In this document: positions 23,812 to 32,864 of the stretch, in pieces | Layout: each line of letters opens with the position of its first letter | Position numbering within the stretch: the first letter of the stretch is position 1 | NCBI RefSeq assembly: GCF_009193355.1 | Contig: NZ_WBVT01000032.1 | Location: 1-36,354 of the forward strand | Direction: 5' to 3' | Length of the DNA: 36,354 nucleotides | Source: Bifidobacterium leontopitheci | GTDB lineage: Bacteria; Actinomycetota; Actinomycetes; Actinomycetales; Bifidobacteriaceae | Translations under genes and position numbers: made by a program | The notes under the pieces: generated by a model | Databases searched by the model: none | What the model was told of the DNA's origin: nothing | What the model saw: the letters and a program-made list of their open reading frames with translations, nothing else

Positions 23812-24918
23812 ATGACCACGAAACCGCAACGTCGCACAGGCCGCGCGCGCACCATCGCAACGGCCGCCATCACACTGATCCTCGCGGTCGGCATCATCGC
23901 GGCGTGCGTCATCACCCAGCCGTGGCGACTCATCGGCGGCGCGACCACAGCCAACACCCAAGTGGACGTGACCACGCTGCGCACGCAACCAGTGACCAAA
24001 GGCGCGCTGAACGCGCAGACGCGGCTCGGCGCGAGCCTGCAGTACGACGACGCACGTGAGTTCGCAGCGGCGACCGGCATGATCACACAACTGCCGGTCG
24101 CCGGCAAACAGCTCAACACCGGCGACCAGGTGTACGAGATGGACGGCGTGCCGGTACCACTGTTCCACGGATCGCGCCCGTTCTGGCGGCAGCTCGGCGA
24201 AGGCGCGGCGGACGGCCCGGACGTGGCCCAACTCGAGCAGAACCTCAAGGAGACCGGCTATTTCACCGGCGAGCCGGACAACCACTTCGACTGGTACACG
24301 AAGGACGCGATCCAGCGCTGGCAGACCAAGGCGCTGGGACTTGCTGGCGATGCCGCCACCGGCGTGTTCGACCCGGCATCGGTGGCGCTGGCGGCGGGTG
24401 CGCCGATCCGCATCAAGACGGTCACCGCGAAACTCGGCGACACGAACGTGAGCCCGGCCACGTACACGGGAATCGCGCTGCATCTCAACGCGACGCTCAC
24501 CGCCACGCAGGCGGCCACGTTCAAGGCGGGCGACAAGGCGCAGGTGGTGCTGCCCGACAACACGACCATCGACACGACACTCACCTCCGTGGACCAGGGC
24601 GGGCAGGCGGTCGGCACGGACGGGCAGGTCACGCAGCCGTCGGCCCGCATCGACTTCCCCGACCAGACCAAGGTGGCGCAGTACGGGCCGACCGCCGTGC
24701 AACTGCTCATCCCGAACGCGGCGGCCGACGGGCGCGAGACGCTGATCGTGCCCGTCACCGCGCTCATCGCCGGCACCGGCAACAGCTGGGCGGTCGAAGT
24801 GGTGCGCGGCGGAAAGGTCGTGCGCATCGCAGTGACCATCGGCACGGTAGCGAACGCGCAAGTGCAGATCACCGGCTCGGACGGGCTCAAGGTGGGCGAC
24901 AAGGTGGTCGTCTCATGA
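23812..24918 (+). CDS. Efflux adaptor (membrane fusion) protein with peptidoglycan-binding domain
   Basis: 368 residues. One N-terminal membrane anchor (about 15-37) is followed by an outer part. A peptidoglycan-binding type 1 domain is visible near 140-195 (DVAQLEQNLKETGYF, DWYTKDAIQRWQ, GVFDPASVALA). A beta-barrel region with GDKAQVVLPDNT and a C-terminal LKVGDKVVVS typical of HlyD/MacA-like adaptors follow. Peptidoglycan-binding adaptors with ATPase and permease genes are a known actinobacterial set; in a single-membrane cell the adaptor would tie the pump to the wall. AAGGAAGG precedes ATG 23812. Its stop overlaps the next ATG by four bases, showing translational coupling. Confidence 0.88.
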   Translation: MTTKPQRRTGRARTIATAAITLILAVGIIAACVITQPWRLIGGATTANTQVDVTTLRTQPVTKGALNAQTRLGASLQYDDAREFAAATGMITQLPVAGKQLNTGDQVYEMDGVPVPLFHGSRPFWRQLGEGAADGPDVAQLEQNLKETGYFTGEPDNHFDWYTKDAIQRWQTKALGLAGDAATGVFDPASVALAAGAPIRIKTVTAKLGDTNVSPATYTGIALHLNATLTATQAATFKAGDKAQVVLPDNTTIDTTLTSVDQGGQAVGTDGQVTQPSARIDFPDQTKVAQYGPTAVQLLIPNAAADGRETLIVPVTALIAGTGNSWAVEVVRGGKVVRIAVTIGTVANAQVQITGSDGLKVGDKVVVS

Positions 24919-25868
24919 GCGGCGGGCGCGGCGGCGGCCGGGAGCCGCAAACCGGCGCGGACTCTGCGGACGTCACGTCGGCCGTGCCGCTCGTAGCGTT
25001 GGACCATGCGACCCGCGCGTTCCCCGGCCGCGACGGCACCATGCTGGAGATCCTGCACAGCACGACGCTGGAAATCGGACACGGCGAGCGCGTCGCGGTG
25101 GTCGGACCGTCCGGTTCAGGCAAAAGCACGTTGCTGGCGATCCTCGGCACGCTCGACATGCCCACCACCGGGCGGCTGCTCTACGACGGCGAGGACGTGA
25201 CCGCAATGAACGAACGCCAACGCAGTATGCTGCGCGCCTCACGCATCGGCTTCGTGTTCCAGCAGTTCCATCTCATCGCGACGGCCTCCGCGCTCGACAA
25301 CGTGGCGACCGGACTGCAGTACACGGCCCTGCCGCGCGGCGAACGGCGGCGACGGGCCCTGCGCGCGCTCGAACAGGTGGGGCTCGGCGAGCGCGTGCAC
25401 CATAAGCCGTCGCAGCTGTCGGGCGGCGAACAGCAGCGCGTCGCCTTGGCGCGTGCGCTGGTGAAGCAGCCGGACATCATCTTCGCCGACGAGCCGACCG
25501 GCGCGCTCGACACGGCGACCGGACGCGCGGTGATCGACCTGCTGCTCGCTGCCGCCGGCCAGGGCGCAAGCCTCGTCGTCGTCACGCATGACCTGGACGT
25601 GGCCGCGCGCTTCCCACGACGGCTGCACATCCAGGACGGCGTGGTGACGGAACTCGGCGGCGGGGATGGTGGAGGCGACGCAGGCCGCGCGGCGGATGGC
25701 GGCGGCACGGGTGCGAACGTGGGCGTCGATATAGCAGGCAATCCGGCCGGTCAGGATGGACGGGCAGGCGGTCAAACCGGTCCGGCGAACGGCCAAACGA
25801 ACGGTCAGGAGACCGGTTCAGCGGACGGTCAGGACGGGTATCACGGCAAGGAGGCCGACCATGCGTGA
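24915..25868 (+). CDS. ABC transporter ATP-binding protein (MacB/LolD type)
   Basis: 317 residues. Walker A GPSGSGKST (64-72), Q-loop FVFQQFHLI, signature LSGGEQQR (168-175), Walker B IIFADE (188-193) and switch His225 are all intact. It powers the permease encoded next. After about residue 248 comes an unusual tail of about 70 residues made of Gly, Asp, Gln, Thr and Asn in loose repeats (GGQTGPANGQTNGQETG), ending in HGKEADHA; typical members stop near 230-250. The tail is probably disordered. The gene overlaps its neighbours by four and eight bases, so the three genes form one coupled operon. Confidence 0.92.
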   Translation: MSGGRGGGREPQTGADSADVTSAVPLVALDHATRAFPGRDGTMLEILHSTTLEIGHGERVAVVGPSGSGKSTLLAILGTLDMPTTGRLLYDGEDVTAMNERQRSMLRASRIGFVFQQFHLIATASALDNVATGLQYTALPRGERRRRALRALEQVGLGERVHHKPSQLSGGEQQRVALARALVKQPDIIFADEPTGALDTATGRAVIDLLLAAAGQGASLVVVTHDLDVAARFPRRLHIQDGVVTELGGGDGGGDAGRAADGGGTGANVGVDIAGNPAGQDGRAGGQTGPANGQTNGQETGSADGQDGYHGKEADHA

Positions 25869-27291
25869 CGTGACCGACGATATGACCGACGACATGATGG
25901 TCAAGCGACGAACAGGCGAACGGATGATGTCAGAGCTGGTGACGCCCGAATCGGCAACGCCCGAACGGACCGCGCCCAGGCATGGCAGCACGGTCCTCGA
26001 CGATGTCGTCGCAACGTCGTCCGGCCGCATAGCAGGCCGTCGCGACGCCAATCGGAAGCGCAAGAACGGTCGACAAACCGGTACCTCACAAATTCGCAAG
26101 CCACTGCGCACGCGGGCAGCCGACCTGCTGCACACCGCGTGGGCGGGCGCAACCGGACGCATCTCGCGCGCGGTGCTCGCCTCGCTCGGCATCGCGCTCG
26201 GCGTGGCCGCATACGTGGCGCTGGGCGGCATCGCGGCGTCGAACCAGGCGGCGCTGCTCGCCCGGCTGGACGCGCTCGGCGCGAACCTGTCGGTCGTCGC
26301 ACCCGGCATGGACGCCCAGCAGCAGCCGATTCCACTGCCGGACTTCGCGCCGCAGACCATCGCGCGGCAGCCGCAGGTCGAACGCGTGGGCGTGTTCTAC
26401 ACACCGCCCGACAAGGCGCAGATCTTCAAGAACGAGCTCGTGCCCAAAACGAACGGCAACGCGCTGACCATGTCCATCATGAAGCCGGGCGCGCTGGACG
26501 CCGTGGGCGCGACGTTCACGCAAGGCCACGGCATCGACGCGCGCAACCGCACGCTGCCGGTCGCCGTGCTCGGCTCGGAGGCCGCGTACCGGCTGGGCGT
26601 GACCACGGTCGGCGACCGCGTGCTCGTGGACAACGAATGGTACGGGGTGATCGGCATCCTCAATCCGGCACCGCAAGCGGGGACGCTGAATTCGAGCGTG
26701 ATCGTGGGCGACGAATGGGCGTTCGCGCATTATCCGGACCAGGCGGCGCGACTGCGGCAGATCAGCGCGATTTACGTGCGCACCAAGCCCGGCGATATGG
26801 AACGCATCCGCCGGGTGCTCGCGCATGCGGCCAGTCCGGGCGGGCAGGGCGTGACCGTGACCGCCTCAGCCGACCTGTCCGAGGCGCGGGCGGCGACCAG
26901 CGAATCGCTGAGCACACTCGGTCTGATGATCGGCGTGATCGCGCTCGTCGTGGGCGGCATGAGCATCGCGAACATGATGATCGTGACCGTGATGGAACGG
27001 CGGGGCGAAATCGGATTGCGGCGGGCGCTGGGCGCGACGCCGGGCAACATCCGCATGCAGTTCGTCGCCGAGGCGGCGATGCTGTCGGCCATCGGCGGGG
27101 CGGCCGGAACGCTGCTGGGTGCGGCGGTCGCGCTGGGGGCGGCGGCGTGGGCGGGGCAGCCGGCGGCGCTTGACTGGGGCGGATTGCCCGGCGCGTGGGT
27201 CGCGGCGGTGGCGGTCGGCGTCGTGGCGGGATTGTATCCGGCGAACCGGGCCGCGCGGCTGACGCCGACCGAGGCGCTGCGGAGCGAGTGA
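25861..27291 (+). CDS. ABC transporter permease (MacB/FtsX type)
   Basis: 476 residues. The cytoplasmic N-terminus is long (about 100 residues), beginning MRDVTDDMTDDMM and then strongly basic. One helix (about 104-125) precedes an extracytoplasmic MacB-like domain, and three C-terminal helices form the FtsX part with ERRGEIGLRRALGATPGNIR and the final YPANRAARLTPTEALRSE. AAGGAGG sits six bases before ATG 25861, which lies inside the end of the ATPase gene. Such pumps usually act on peptides, lipoproteins or antibiotics from the outer face of the membrane. The neighbouring secreted-protein genes suggest a peptide substrate (inference). Confidence 0.9.
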   Translation: MRDVTDDMTDDMMVKRRTGERMMSELVTPESATPERTAPRHGSTVLDDVVATSSGRIAGRRDANRKRKNGRQTGTSQIRKPLRTRAADLLHTAWAGATGRISRAVLASLGIALGVAAYVALGGIAASNQAALLARLDALGANLSVVAPGMDAQQQPIPLPDFAPQTIARQPQVERVGVFYTPPDKAQIFKNELVPKTNGNALTMSIMKPGALDAVGATFTQGHGIDARNRTLPVAVLGSEAAYRLGVTTVGDRVLVDNEWYGVIGILNPAPQAGTLNSSVIVGDEWAFAHYPDQAARLRQISAIYVRTKPGDMERIRRVLAHAASPGGQGVTVTASADLSEARAATSESLSTLGLMIGVIALVVGGMSIANMMIVTVMERRGEIGLRRALGATPGNIRMQFVAEAAMLSAIGGAAGTLLGAAVALGAAAWAGQPAALDWGGLPGAWVAAVAVGVVAGLYPANRAARLTPTEALRSE

Positions 27292-27306
27292 GGCGGGGGT
27301 GGCGGA

Positions 27307-27612
27307 ACTCCCGTTTTTCTCCCATATCCGCCGTCCCGGATGGGAGAAAAACGGGAGTAACACAACCCCACTCCCGGGATTCTCCCATTCCCACCATCTC
27401 AAATGGGAGAGAACCGGGAGTAGCCAAACCTCACTCCCGACCTGCTCCCATATCCGCCGTCCCAGATGGGAGAAAAACGGGAGTCCGCACGACCCCACTC
27501 CCGGGATTCTCCCATTCCCGCCATCTCAAACGGGAGAGAACCGGGAGTCCGCACGACCCCACTCCCGGGATTCTCCCATTCCCGCCATCTCAAACGGGAG
27601 AAAAGCGGGAGT
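27307..27612. repeat. Array of five tandem hairpins, ACTCCCG/TTCTCCCAT family
   Basis: Copies start near 27307, 27370, 27432, 27496 and 27559 (period about 62-63). Each opens with ACTCCCG, pairs a CTCCCAT-like arm with (A/C)(T/C)GGGAGA, and closes with CGGGAGT. Two subtypes are seen: copies 1 and 3 have CATATCCGCCGTCCC in the loop, copies 2, 4 and 5 CATTCCC(A/G)CCATCTC. The rest of 27292-27850 has a further hairpin AGGCCCATT...AATGGGCCT (27634-27663) and no gene; the asd promoter must lie near its end. Confidence 0.9.
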
Positions 27613-27850
27613 CGGGATCCGAAGCTCCGAGGTTAGGCCCATTCTGAACGGCCGAAATGGGCCTGAACCCGGAGTACCGGAGCCGCAGCCGTCCGGCATC
27701 CGCACGCCGGGCCAGCATATGGGCGCGGAGGCCCGGTTGTTCCGCACGGACCGTAAGATGGAAAGCCACGCGAGAGGCGCGTTGGGCGGCCACTCGCGAC
27801 GGCGCACCCGTCGTCAGGTCCGAAAATCCAACAGAATCCAAGAGGTCGTT

Positions 27851-28945
27851 ATGTCCGAAAAACTGAAAGTCGGCATTCTCGGCGCCACCGGCATGGTCGG
27901 CCAGCGCTTCGTGACGTTGCTGGAAAACCATCCATGGTTCGAGGTCGTGACGCTCGCCGCGTCCGCGCACAGCGCCGGCAAAACCTACGAGGAAGCGGTC
28001 GGCGACCGGTGGAAGATCGAAACGCCGATGCCTGAATACGCACGCCACATGACCGTGGTCGACGGCGACGACGCAGAGAAAGTCGCGGCAGGCGTCGACT
28101 TCATGTTCTCCGCCGTCAACATGCCCAAGGACCAGATCCGCGCCATCGAGGAACGCTACGCGAAAACCGAGACCCCGGTCGTCTCCAACAACAGCGCCCA
28201 CCGCTGGACGCCGGACGTGCCCATGGTCGTGCCGGAAATCAACCCCGAACACTTCGACGTCATCAAGTACCAGCGCCGCCGGCTCGGCACCACGCGAGGC
28301 TTCATCGCTGTCAAGCCGAACTGCTCGATCCAGGCGTACACGCCGGCGCTCGCAGCGTGGAAGGAGTTCGAGCCGCGCGAAGTCGTCGTCAGCACGTATC
28401 AGGCGATCTCGGGCGCGGGCAAGACGTTCAAGGACTGGCCGGAAATGGTGGGCAACATCATCCCGTTCATCTCCGGCGAAGAAGCCAAGAGCGAGAAGGA
28501 GCCGCTCAAGGTGTTCGGCCACGTGGACGCGGAGAAGGGCGAGATCGTGCCGTTCGACGGGGCGCTGCGCATCACGTCGCAGTGCATCCGCGTGCCCGTG
28601 CTCAACGGCCACACGGCCACCGTGTTCCTCAACTTCGGTAAGAAGGCCACCAAGGAGGAGCTCATCGACCGGCTCGTCAACTACACGAGCGAGGCGGCGC
28701 GGCTCGGGTTGCCGCACGCGCCGAAGCATTTCATCCAGTACCTGACCGAGGACGACCGTCCGCAGGTCAAGCTGGACGTCGACTATGAGGGCGGCATGGG
28801 CGTTTCGATCGGCCGACTGCGCGAGGACTCGATCTTTGATTGGAAGTTCGTCGGTCTGGCGCACAACACGCTGCGCGGCGCGGCCGGCGGCGCGCTGGAA
28901 TGCGCCGAAATGCTCAAGGCGCTCGGCTACATCGAAAAGAAGTAG
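27851..28945 (+). CDS. asd: Aspartate-semialdehyde dehydrogenase
   Basis: 364 residues. It reduces beta-aspartyl phosphate to aspartate semialdehyde with NADPH, leading to lysine/diaminopimelate, threonine and methionine. The cofactor loop is GILGATGMVGQRF, the catalytic Cys is in VKPNCSIQAY, and the acid-base His is in VLNGHTATVF. Length and motifs match the archaeal/fungal branch of the family rather than the E. coli type; to my knowledge bifidobacterial Asd belongs to that branch. AGAGG lies six bases before ATG 27851. No aspartokinase gene is adjacent. It is a core metabolic gene in an otherwise accessory-looking stretch. Confidence 0.95.
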   Translation: MSEKLKVGILGATGMVGQRFVTLLENHPWFEVVTLAASAHSAGKTYEEAVGDRWKIETPMPEYARHMTVVDGDDAEKVAAGVDFMFSAVNMPKDQIRAIEERYAKTETPVVSNNSAHRWTPDVPMVVPEINPEHFDVIKYQRRRLGTTRGFIAVKPNCSIQAYTPALAAWKEFEPREVVVSTYQAISGAGKTFKDWPEMVGNIIPFISGEEAKSEKEPLKVFGHVDAEKGEIVPFDGALRITSQCIRVPVLNGHTATVFLNFGKKATKEELIDRLVNYTSEAARLGLPHAPKHFIQYLTEDDRPQVKLDVDYEGGMGVSIGRLREDSIFDWKFVGLAHNTLRGAAGGALECAEMLKALGYIEKK

Positions 28946-29179
28946 CGGCTCGCCGGGGCTTCGATGACAAGGATCAGCGAAGCCCGGCAACGCATATGGG
29001 ACGCGGGCCGGTACTGCCACGATCACTATCAAGTGGCGGTGCCGGCCCGTTGTCGATTGGCAGTGATGCTGCCGCTGGCGGTAGCGTCGTCGGCAGCATC
29101 ATCGATATCGGCAGCGTCGTCAACATCGGCAATGTCGTCGGCATCGGCAGCGTCGCCCCACATATCCGCCAGCCGTCAC

Positions 29180-29406
29180 GCCGGCAACCGCGCTATCCCC
29201 TCCCCGTCACAGCGGGTAGGTGCACGCTGTGACAGGAGCGCACCACCACTGCAATCCCAACGATTCCAACACAACGTCACAGCGGGTAGGTACACGCTGT
29301 GACGCAGATTCGTTATCGTCGCACCGCCAAACCACCAGCGCACCACGCATACCGGCAACCGCGCTATCCCCTCCCCGTCACAGCGGGTAGGTGCACGCTG
29401 TGACAG
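29180..29406. repeat. Three GTCACAGCGGGTA palindromes within a direct repeat
   Basis: 28-bp palindromes at 29206-29233, 29276-29303 and 29377-29404 (arms GTCACAGCGGGTA and, less perfectly, TGCACGCTGTGAC or TACACGCTGTGAC). The first and third also share about 26 bases of left flank (CCGGCAACCGCGCTATCCCC), making a direct repeat of about 56 bp spaced 171 bases apart. The same palindrome family occurs at 9930-10028. No gene is supported in 28946-29565; the stretch 29083-29157 is an 18-base imperfect repeat built on ATCGGCAGCGTCGTC. Confidence 0.85.
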
Positions 29407-29565
29407 GGAGGCGGCGCGGGCGATGGCGGCCGTCAGAACCGGACGCAAGGTCGTACAATGGGAACGGCGCAGGCGGAACGGACCGCACGAGCAGCCACAG
29501 GGAGAAACGAAATCGGCGGAACACGGCAACCGCATACCGCCGACGCAGAAGACGGGAGGCCAACG

Positions 29566-31302
29566 ATGGCCAGGCACAAAGCGGCAAAGCACGCGGCACA
29601 CGCACGAGGCACCATCCAACGCGGCCCGACCATCTTCGACGACATCCACGAGCCGAAAGGCGCAGCCCAGCCGTCGGCCGCGACCCGGCCGGCGGACGCA
29701 GCCCAACCGACATCCGGCATTCCCGGCACTGACGACGTCTCGCATGACGGCAGGGCCGCCGCAGACGTCCAACGGTCCAGCCGCGGCGCCGGAGCGGCCG
29801 ACGCTCCCGGCACACATTCCAGCGCCGCCCCGGATATCGCGCAGCCCAGCCGCGCCGCCAGCGCATCCGACGCATCCGGCAGCAGCACCCCCGACGCCAC
29901 CCCGCACGTCTCCAGCGCGGCGCGAAAGCACACCAAACGCCGCATCATCATCGGCATCGCCGCGGCGCTCGCCGTCGCCATCGCGGCAGGCAGCGGCGGC
30001 ATCTACTGGTATCACACCAGCCAAGCCCACGCCGCCGCGCTCGAACAATGCACGTCCGCGCGCAAACAGCTCGACACCAAACTGAACACGCTGAACACGG
30101 CGTTGACCGCCGCGCAGCCGCTCACGCAAGCCGGCACCGACAGCGTGGACGACCCGGCGACCGTCAGCACACTCGCAAGCGCCGCCAAAGACTCCGCGGC
30201 GAAAGCAACACAATACGGGACCGGCGACGGCGCGGCCGCGCAATACCAGTGCAGCGCCGACGCCGACACGGCGACGCTGCACAGCCGCGCGACCGCCATC
30301 GACGCGGCCAGCCGGGACGCAGCCAAGCGTGCCACCGCAATCACCGACAGCGCCACCGCCGTCACACGCAGCAAAGCCAACAAGACGAACGCGGGCATCC
30401 GGTACACGCTCAAGGCCGCGGTGAGCCAGTCGCGCGGCTGGCTCGCACAGACCGACGGCAAGGTCAGCGACGAGACGACGCGCGCCACGCTGCAAAACCG
30501 CGTCGACACGGCGCAGCGGATGCTCGACGGACCGGAAGTCATCACCGACGCGGCACAGTACCAGACCGCCATCGACCAGCTCAACGACGGGATGGACAAG
30601 GTCGTCGCATCGAACATCACCAAACTCGGCGTGGACTGCACCAAGGAACAGTGCGTGGCGTTGACCTTCGACGACGGGCCGAACGCGACGAACACGCCGC
30701 CGGTCATCGAAGCACTGAAGAAGACCGGTACGGTCGCCACGTTTTTCAATTGCGGCGGGGTGATCGACGGCACGACCGCGCCGCTCATCAAAGAGCTGCA
30801 CGACATGGGCAACCCCATCGAGAACCACACGTGGACGCATCCGCATCTGCAGACGCTCAGCCGGGCCGATGTGCGCTCGCAGCTCACGCAGACCAGCGAG
30901 AAGGTGGAGCAGACCGTGGGTGTGTACCCGTCGATGATACGGCCGCCGTACAGCGAGTGGAGCGACGACGTGCGCGACGAGGCGGTGGCAATGAACTCGT
31001 CGATCGTAAACTTCGACGTGATGGGGTATGACTGGGCGCGCGACGCCACGCAGGTGCACGACACGGTGATGCAGTGGACGCGCGGCGGGTCGATCGTGCT
31101 GCTGCACGACCTGCAGGGCAGTACGGCGGCGTCGATCGAGAGCATCATCACCGATCTCAAGGCACGCGGATTCGTGTTCGTGACCATCCCGCAACTGCTG
31201 GGGTACAATCCGAAGCCCGGTTATGTGTACTACTCGCAGCACACGGTGGTCAAGCCGGGGGAGCCATGGCGTGAATCCTCGTATTTCAGCGACCAATGGT
31301 GA
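29566..31302 (+). CDS. Membrane-anchored polysaccharide deacetylase
   Basis: 578 residues. A cytoplasmic Ala/Ser/Pro-rich N-terminus (1-120) leads to one membrane helix (126-149), an extracellular helical spacer (about 150-350, rich in Ala and Asp), and a NodB domain (about 360-550). The five NodB motifs are visible: TFDDGP (367-372), HTWTH (421-425), RPPYSEW (459-465), FDVMGYDW (483-490) and VLLHD (511-515). The metal-binding Asp and two His are intact, so it is probably an active amide/ester hydrolase on peptidoglycan or wall polysaccharide; the exact substrate is unknown. GGGAGG precedes ATG 29566. The long coiled spacer would hold the enzyme away from the membrane. Confidence 0.92.
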   Translation: MARHKAAKHAAHARGTIQRGPTIFDDIHEPKGAAQPSAATRPADAAQPTSGIPGTDDVSHDGRAAADVQRSSRGAGAADAPGTHSSAAPDIAQPSRAASASDASGSSTPDATPHVSSAARKHTKRRIIIGIAAALAVAIAAGSGGIYWYHTSQAHAAALEQCTSARKQLDTKLNTLNTALTAAQPLTQAGTDSVDDPATVSTLASAAKDSAAKATQYGTGDGAAAQYQCSADADTATLHSRATAIDAASRDAAKRATAITDSATAVTRSKANKTNAGIRYTLKAAVSQSRGWLAQTDGKVSDETTRATLQNRVDTAQRMLDGPEVITDAAQYQTAIDQLNDGMDKVVASNITKLGVDCTKEQCVALTFDDGPNATNTPPVIEALKKTGTVATFFNCGGVIDGTTAPLIKELHDMGNPIENHTWTHPHLQTLSRADVRSQLTQTSEKVEQTVGVYPSMIRPPYSEWSDDVRDEAVAMNSSIVNFDVMGYDWARDATQVHDTVMQWTRGGSIVLLHDLQGSTAASIESIITDLKARGFVFVTIPQLLGYNPKPGYVYYSQHTVVKPGEPWRESSYFSDQW

Positions 31303-31405
31303 GCGGGGCGCGGCTGCGGGAGCGGTGCGGGACGGGTGTTGCGGCCATGCGACCGTCGCTGTAAGCGCTTCATATGTCGGTATGAGCCATTTACGACCCT
31401 GTTTT

Positions 31406-31538
31406 GCGAGATGTGGGTGTTTTGTCTGAGCTCCTCCGTCGACACCATAATTGAAGAATGGCTTGATTCCAACGATTTTCACGCTCACCCACGTGCCGGC
31501 ACCGTGATTTTCGCCAAACAAAACACCCACATCTCGCG
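31406..31538. mobile_element. 133-bp inverted-repeat element, copy 1 (MITE-like)
   Basis: Ends are perfect 19-bp inverted repeats, GCGAGATGTGGGTGTTTTG and its complement. The inside contains GTGCCGGCAC and no real gene. It differs from the copy at 32865-32997 at three positions only. No clear target duplication is seen, although CCCTGTT lies just left of both copies. It is the main content of the 31303-31708 gap. Confidence 0.8.
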
Positions 31539-31708
31539 CGAAGTCGGTATCAGCCCATCTTGATCGTGCCGACATCGCGCGCACGGTCACGCGGCGACCT
31601 GCCAGACGCGGATACTCCACGCGCTAATGCCGCTTTGACGATCGCGACCGACGCCGAGTCACCCTGCGCTGTCTCAATACGTCTTGGCCAGCAGGGGCTC
31701 GGCCAGTC

Positions 31709-32665
31709 TCACGCCCATCCGTCCAGCAGTGCCAGACAGCGCCGGTCAAGCGATTGGGGCAGCGGCACGCCCATGGCCTTCGCCACGCTCGCGGCCAGTT
31801 CGGCACGGGACTCCTCATCGCGCAAATCGTCGACGGTCACCGTTATCACCACCCATCCCAGCGCCTGAAGACGCCGGCACTTGCGCTGATCCGACCGGTA
31901 TTGCCGCTTCGACATTCGATGATGGTCACCCTGATATTCGATGACCACCTTGTACTCGGGATATGCAAGGTCGGCAATCCAATCGACCTTGGCCTCATCG
32001 TCGGTGATGACATAGTTCAGCACGGCCTGCGGCAATCCGTGCTGCAACAGCGCCAGAGAGGTGCGGCTCTCCCATGACGACCGGGCGTCGGGGGTGATGA
32101 AGGGTAAGGCCTGCACGCATTTCGCCCGCCCGCGGAACCGGCCGGCGCCCGCCAGATACCTGTCGAAATCATCACGCTCGCACACTCTCAGTCGCGGGTC
32201 GCCATGAAGCATCGTGTTCGCCAGCACGATAAGTTCGACCAATGGCAACTGTTCCGCCAGCTGCATCCACGCCACGACCGGCGGGACGCATTCGACCGGC
32301 GAGCCGGCGAACGACACGGAATCACAGTCGCGCGCCCACAGGTGGAACCGGATGTCGCCGCGTCGATATCGAGCAGACTGCCGTCGAACTACGGCATGAA
32401 GTACATCCTCCTCGAGCCCATGGCCCCGAGGCAGCTCAATGCCGTGCAGGGCCAAGGCGGTGATATGGCTGAATACGAGACCTCGAGTCGTCCCATAGGA
32501 ATCCGATAACGCACGCTCGCATCGGAGCATCGTCCGTCGGAGCGCTGCCTGCAAGCGGGAAAACGCATAATCATCCCACGTATCAGGAGGGGGAAGCGGC
32601 CGGAGAACGGCAAATTCGGGCGTCAACATGGATGCGGAAGTATCATCGGATGGCATAACGTTCAT
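31709..32665 (-). CDS. DUF559 (Vsr-like PD-(D/E)XK) nuclease-domain protein
   Basis: 318 residues from ATG 32665 (weak TAGGG ahead; ATG 32656 or 32629 also possible). The C-terminal half has the DUF559 layout: SSWESRTSLALLQHGLP, then VDWIADLAYPEYKVVIEYQG followed by DHHR, then SDQRKCRRLQALGWVVITVT. The Glu199, Asp228 and Glu243-x-Gln set fits a Vsr/PD-(D/E)XK nuclease core. The N-terminal half (about 60-150, VFSHITALALHGIELP) resembles the AbiEi-like winged-helix region often attached to DUF559 in actinobacteria. Substrate and role are unknown. It is bracketed by two almost identical 133-bp inverted-repeat elements. Confidence 0.82.
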   Translation of the reverse strand: MNVMPSDDTSASMLTPEFAVLRPLPPPDTWDDYAFSRLQAALRRTMLRCERALSDSYGTTRGLVFSHITALALHGIELPRGHGLEEDVLHAVVRRQSARYRRGDIRFHLWARDCDSVSFAGSPVECVPPVVAWMQLAEQLPLVELIVLANTMLHGDPRLRVCERDDFDRYLAGAGRFRGRAKCVQALPFITPDARSSWESRTSLALLQHGLPQAVLNYVITDDEAKVDWIADLAYPEYKVVIEYQGDHHRMSKRQYRSDQRKCRRLQALGWVVITVTVDDLRDEESRAELAASVAKAMGVPLPQSLDRRCLALLDGWA

Positions 32666-32864
32666 CGCCCTACCATGACACAACGGCGGCCATGTCCGCC
32701 ACCCCACCTCGAAAAATTGTGGATATGTGGATAACTTTGGCCGATTCTGGCCAGTCAACATCACATACGGCCACTCAAGCAAACAAATATTGGACATATT
32801 TCATCAATATGGCCACCGATTGCATCATCGACGAAGTCGCGGCGACACCTTCACCGCCCTGTTG

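Noticed and set aside
27307..27612. CRISPR array
   Set aside because: Units are hairpins repeated almost entirely with two loop subtypes; there are no unique spacers and no cas genes.
28964..29302. Small Ser/Ala-rich open frame just after asd with an 18-base internal repeat
   Set aside because: No ribosome binding site, no family resemblance, and it runs through two GTCACAGCGGG palindromes; probably non-coding.
31411..31537. Peptide of about 40 codons inside the 133-bp element (begins MWVFCLS)
   Set aside because: All three differences between the two copies would change amino acids, and no ribosome binding site is present; the element is better explained as a non-coding inverted repeat.
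29176..31620. Open frame of 814 codons on the minus strand
   Set aside because: It runs antisense through the deacetylase gene, a palindrome repeat and the 133-bp element; its composition is that of a GC-rich shadow frame.
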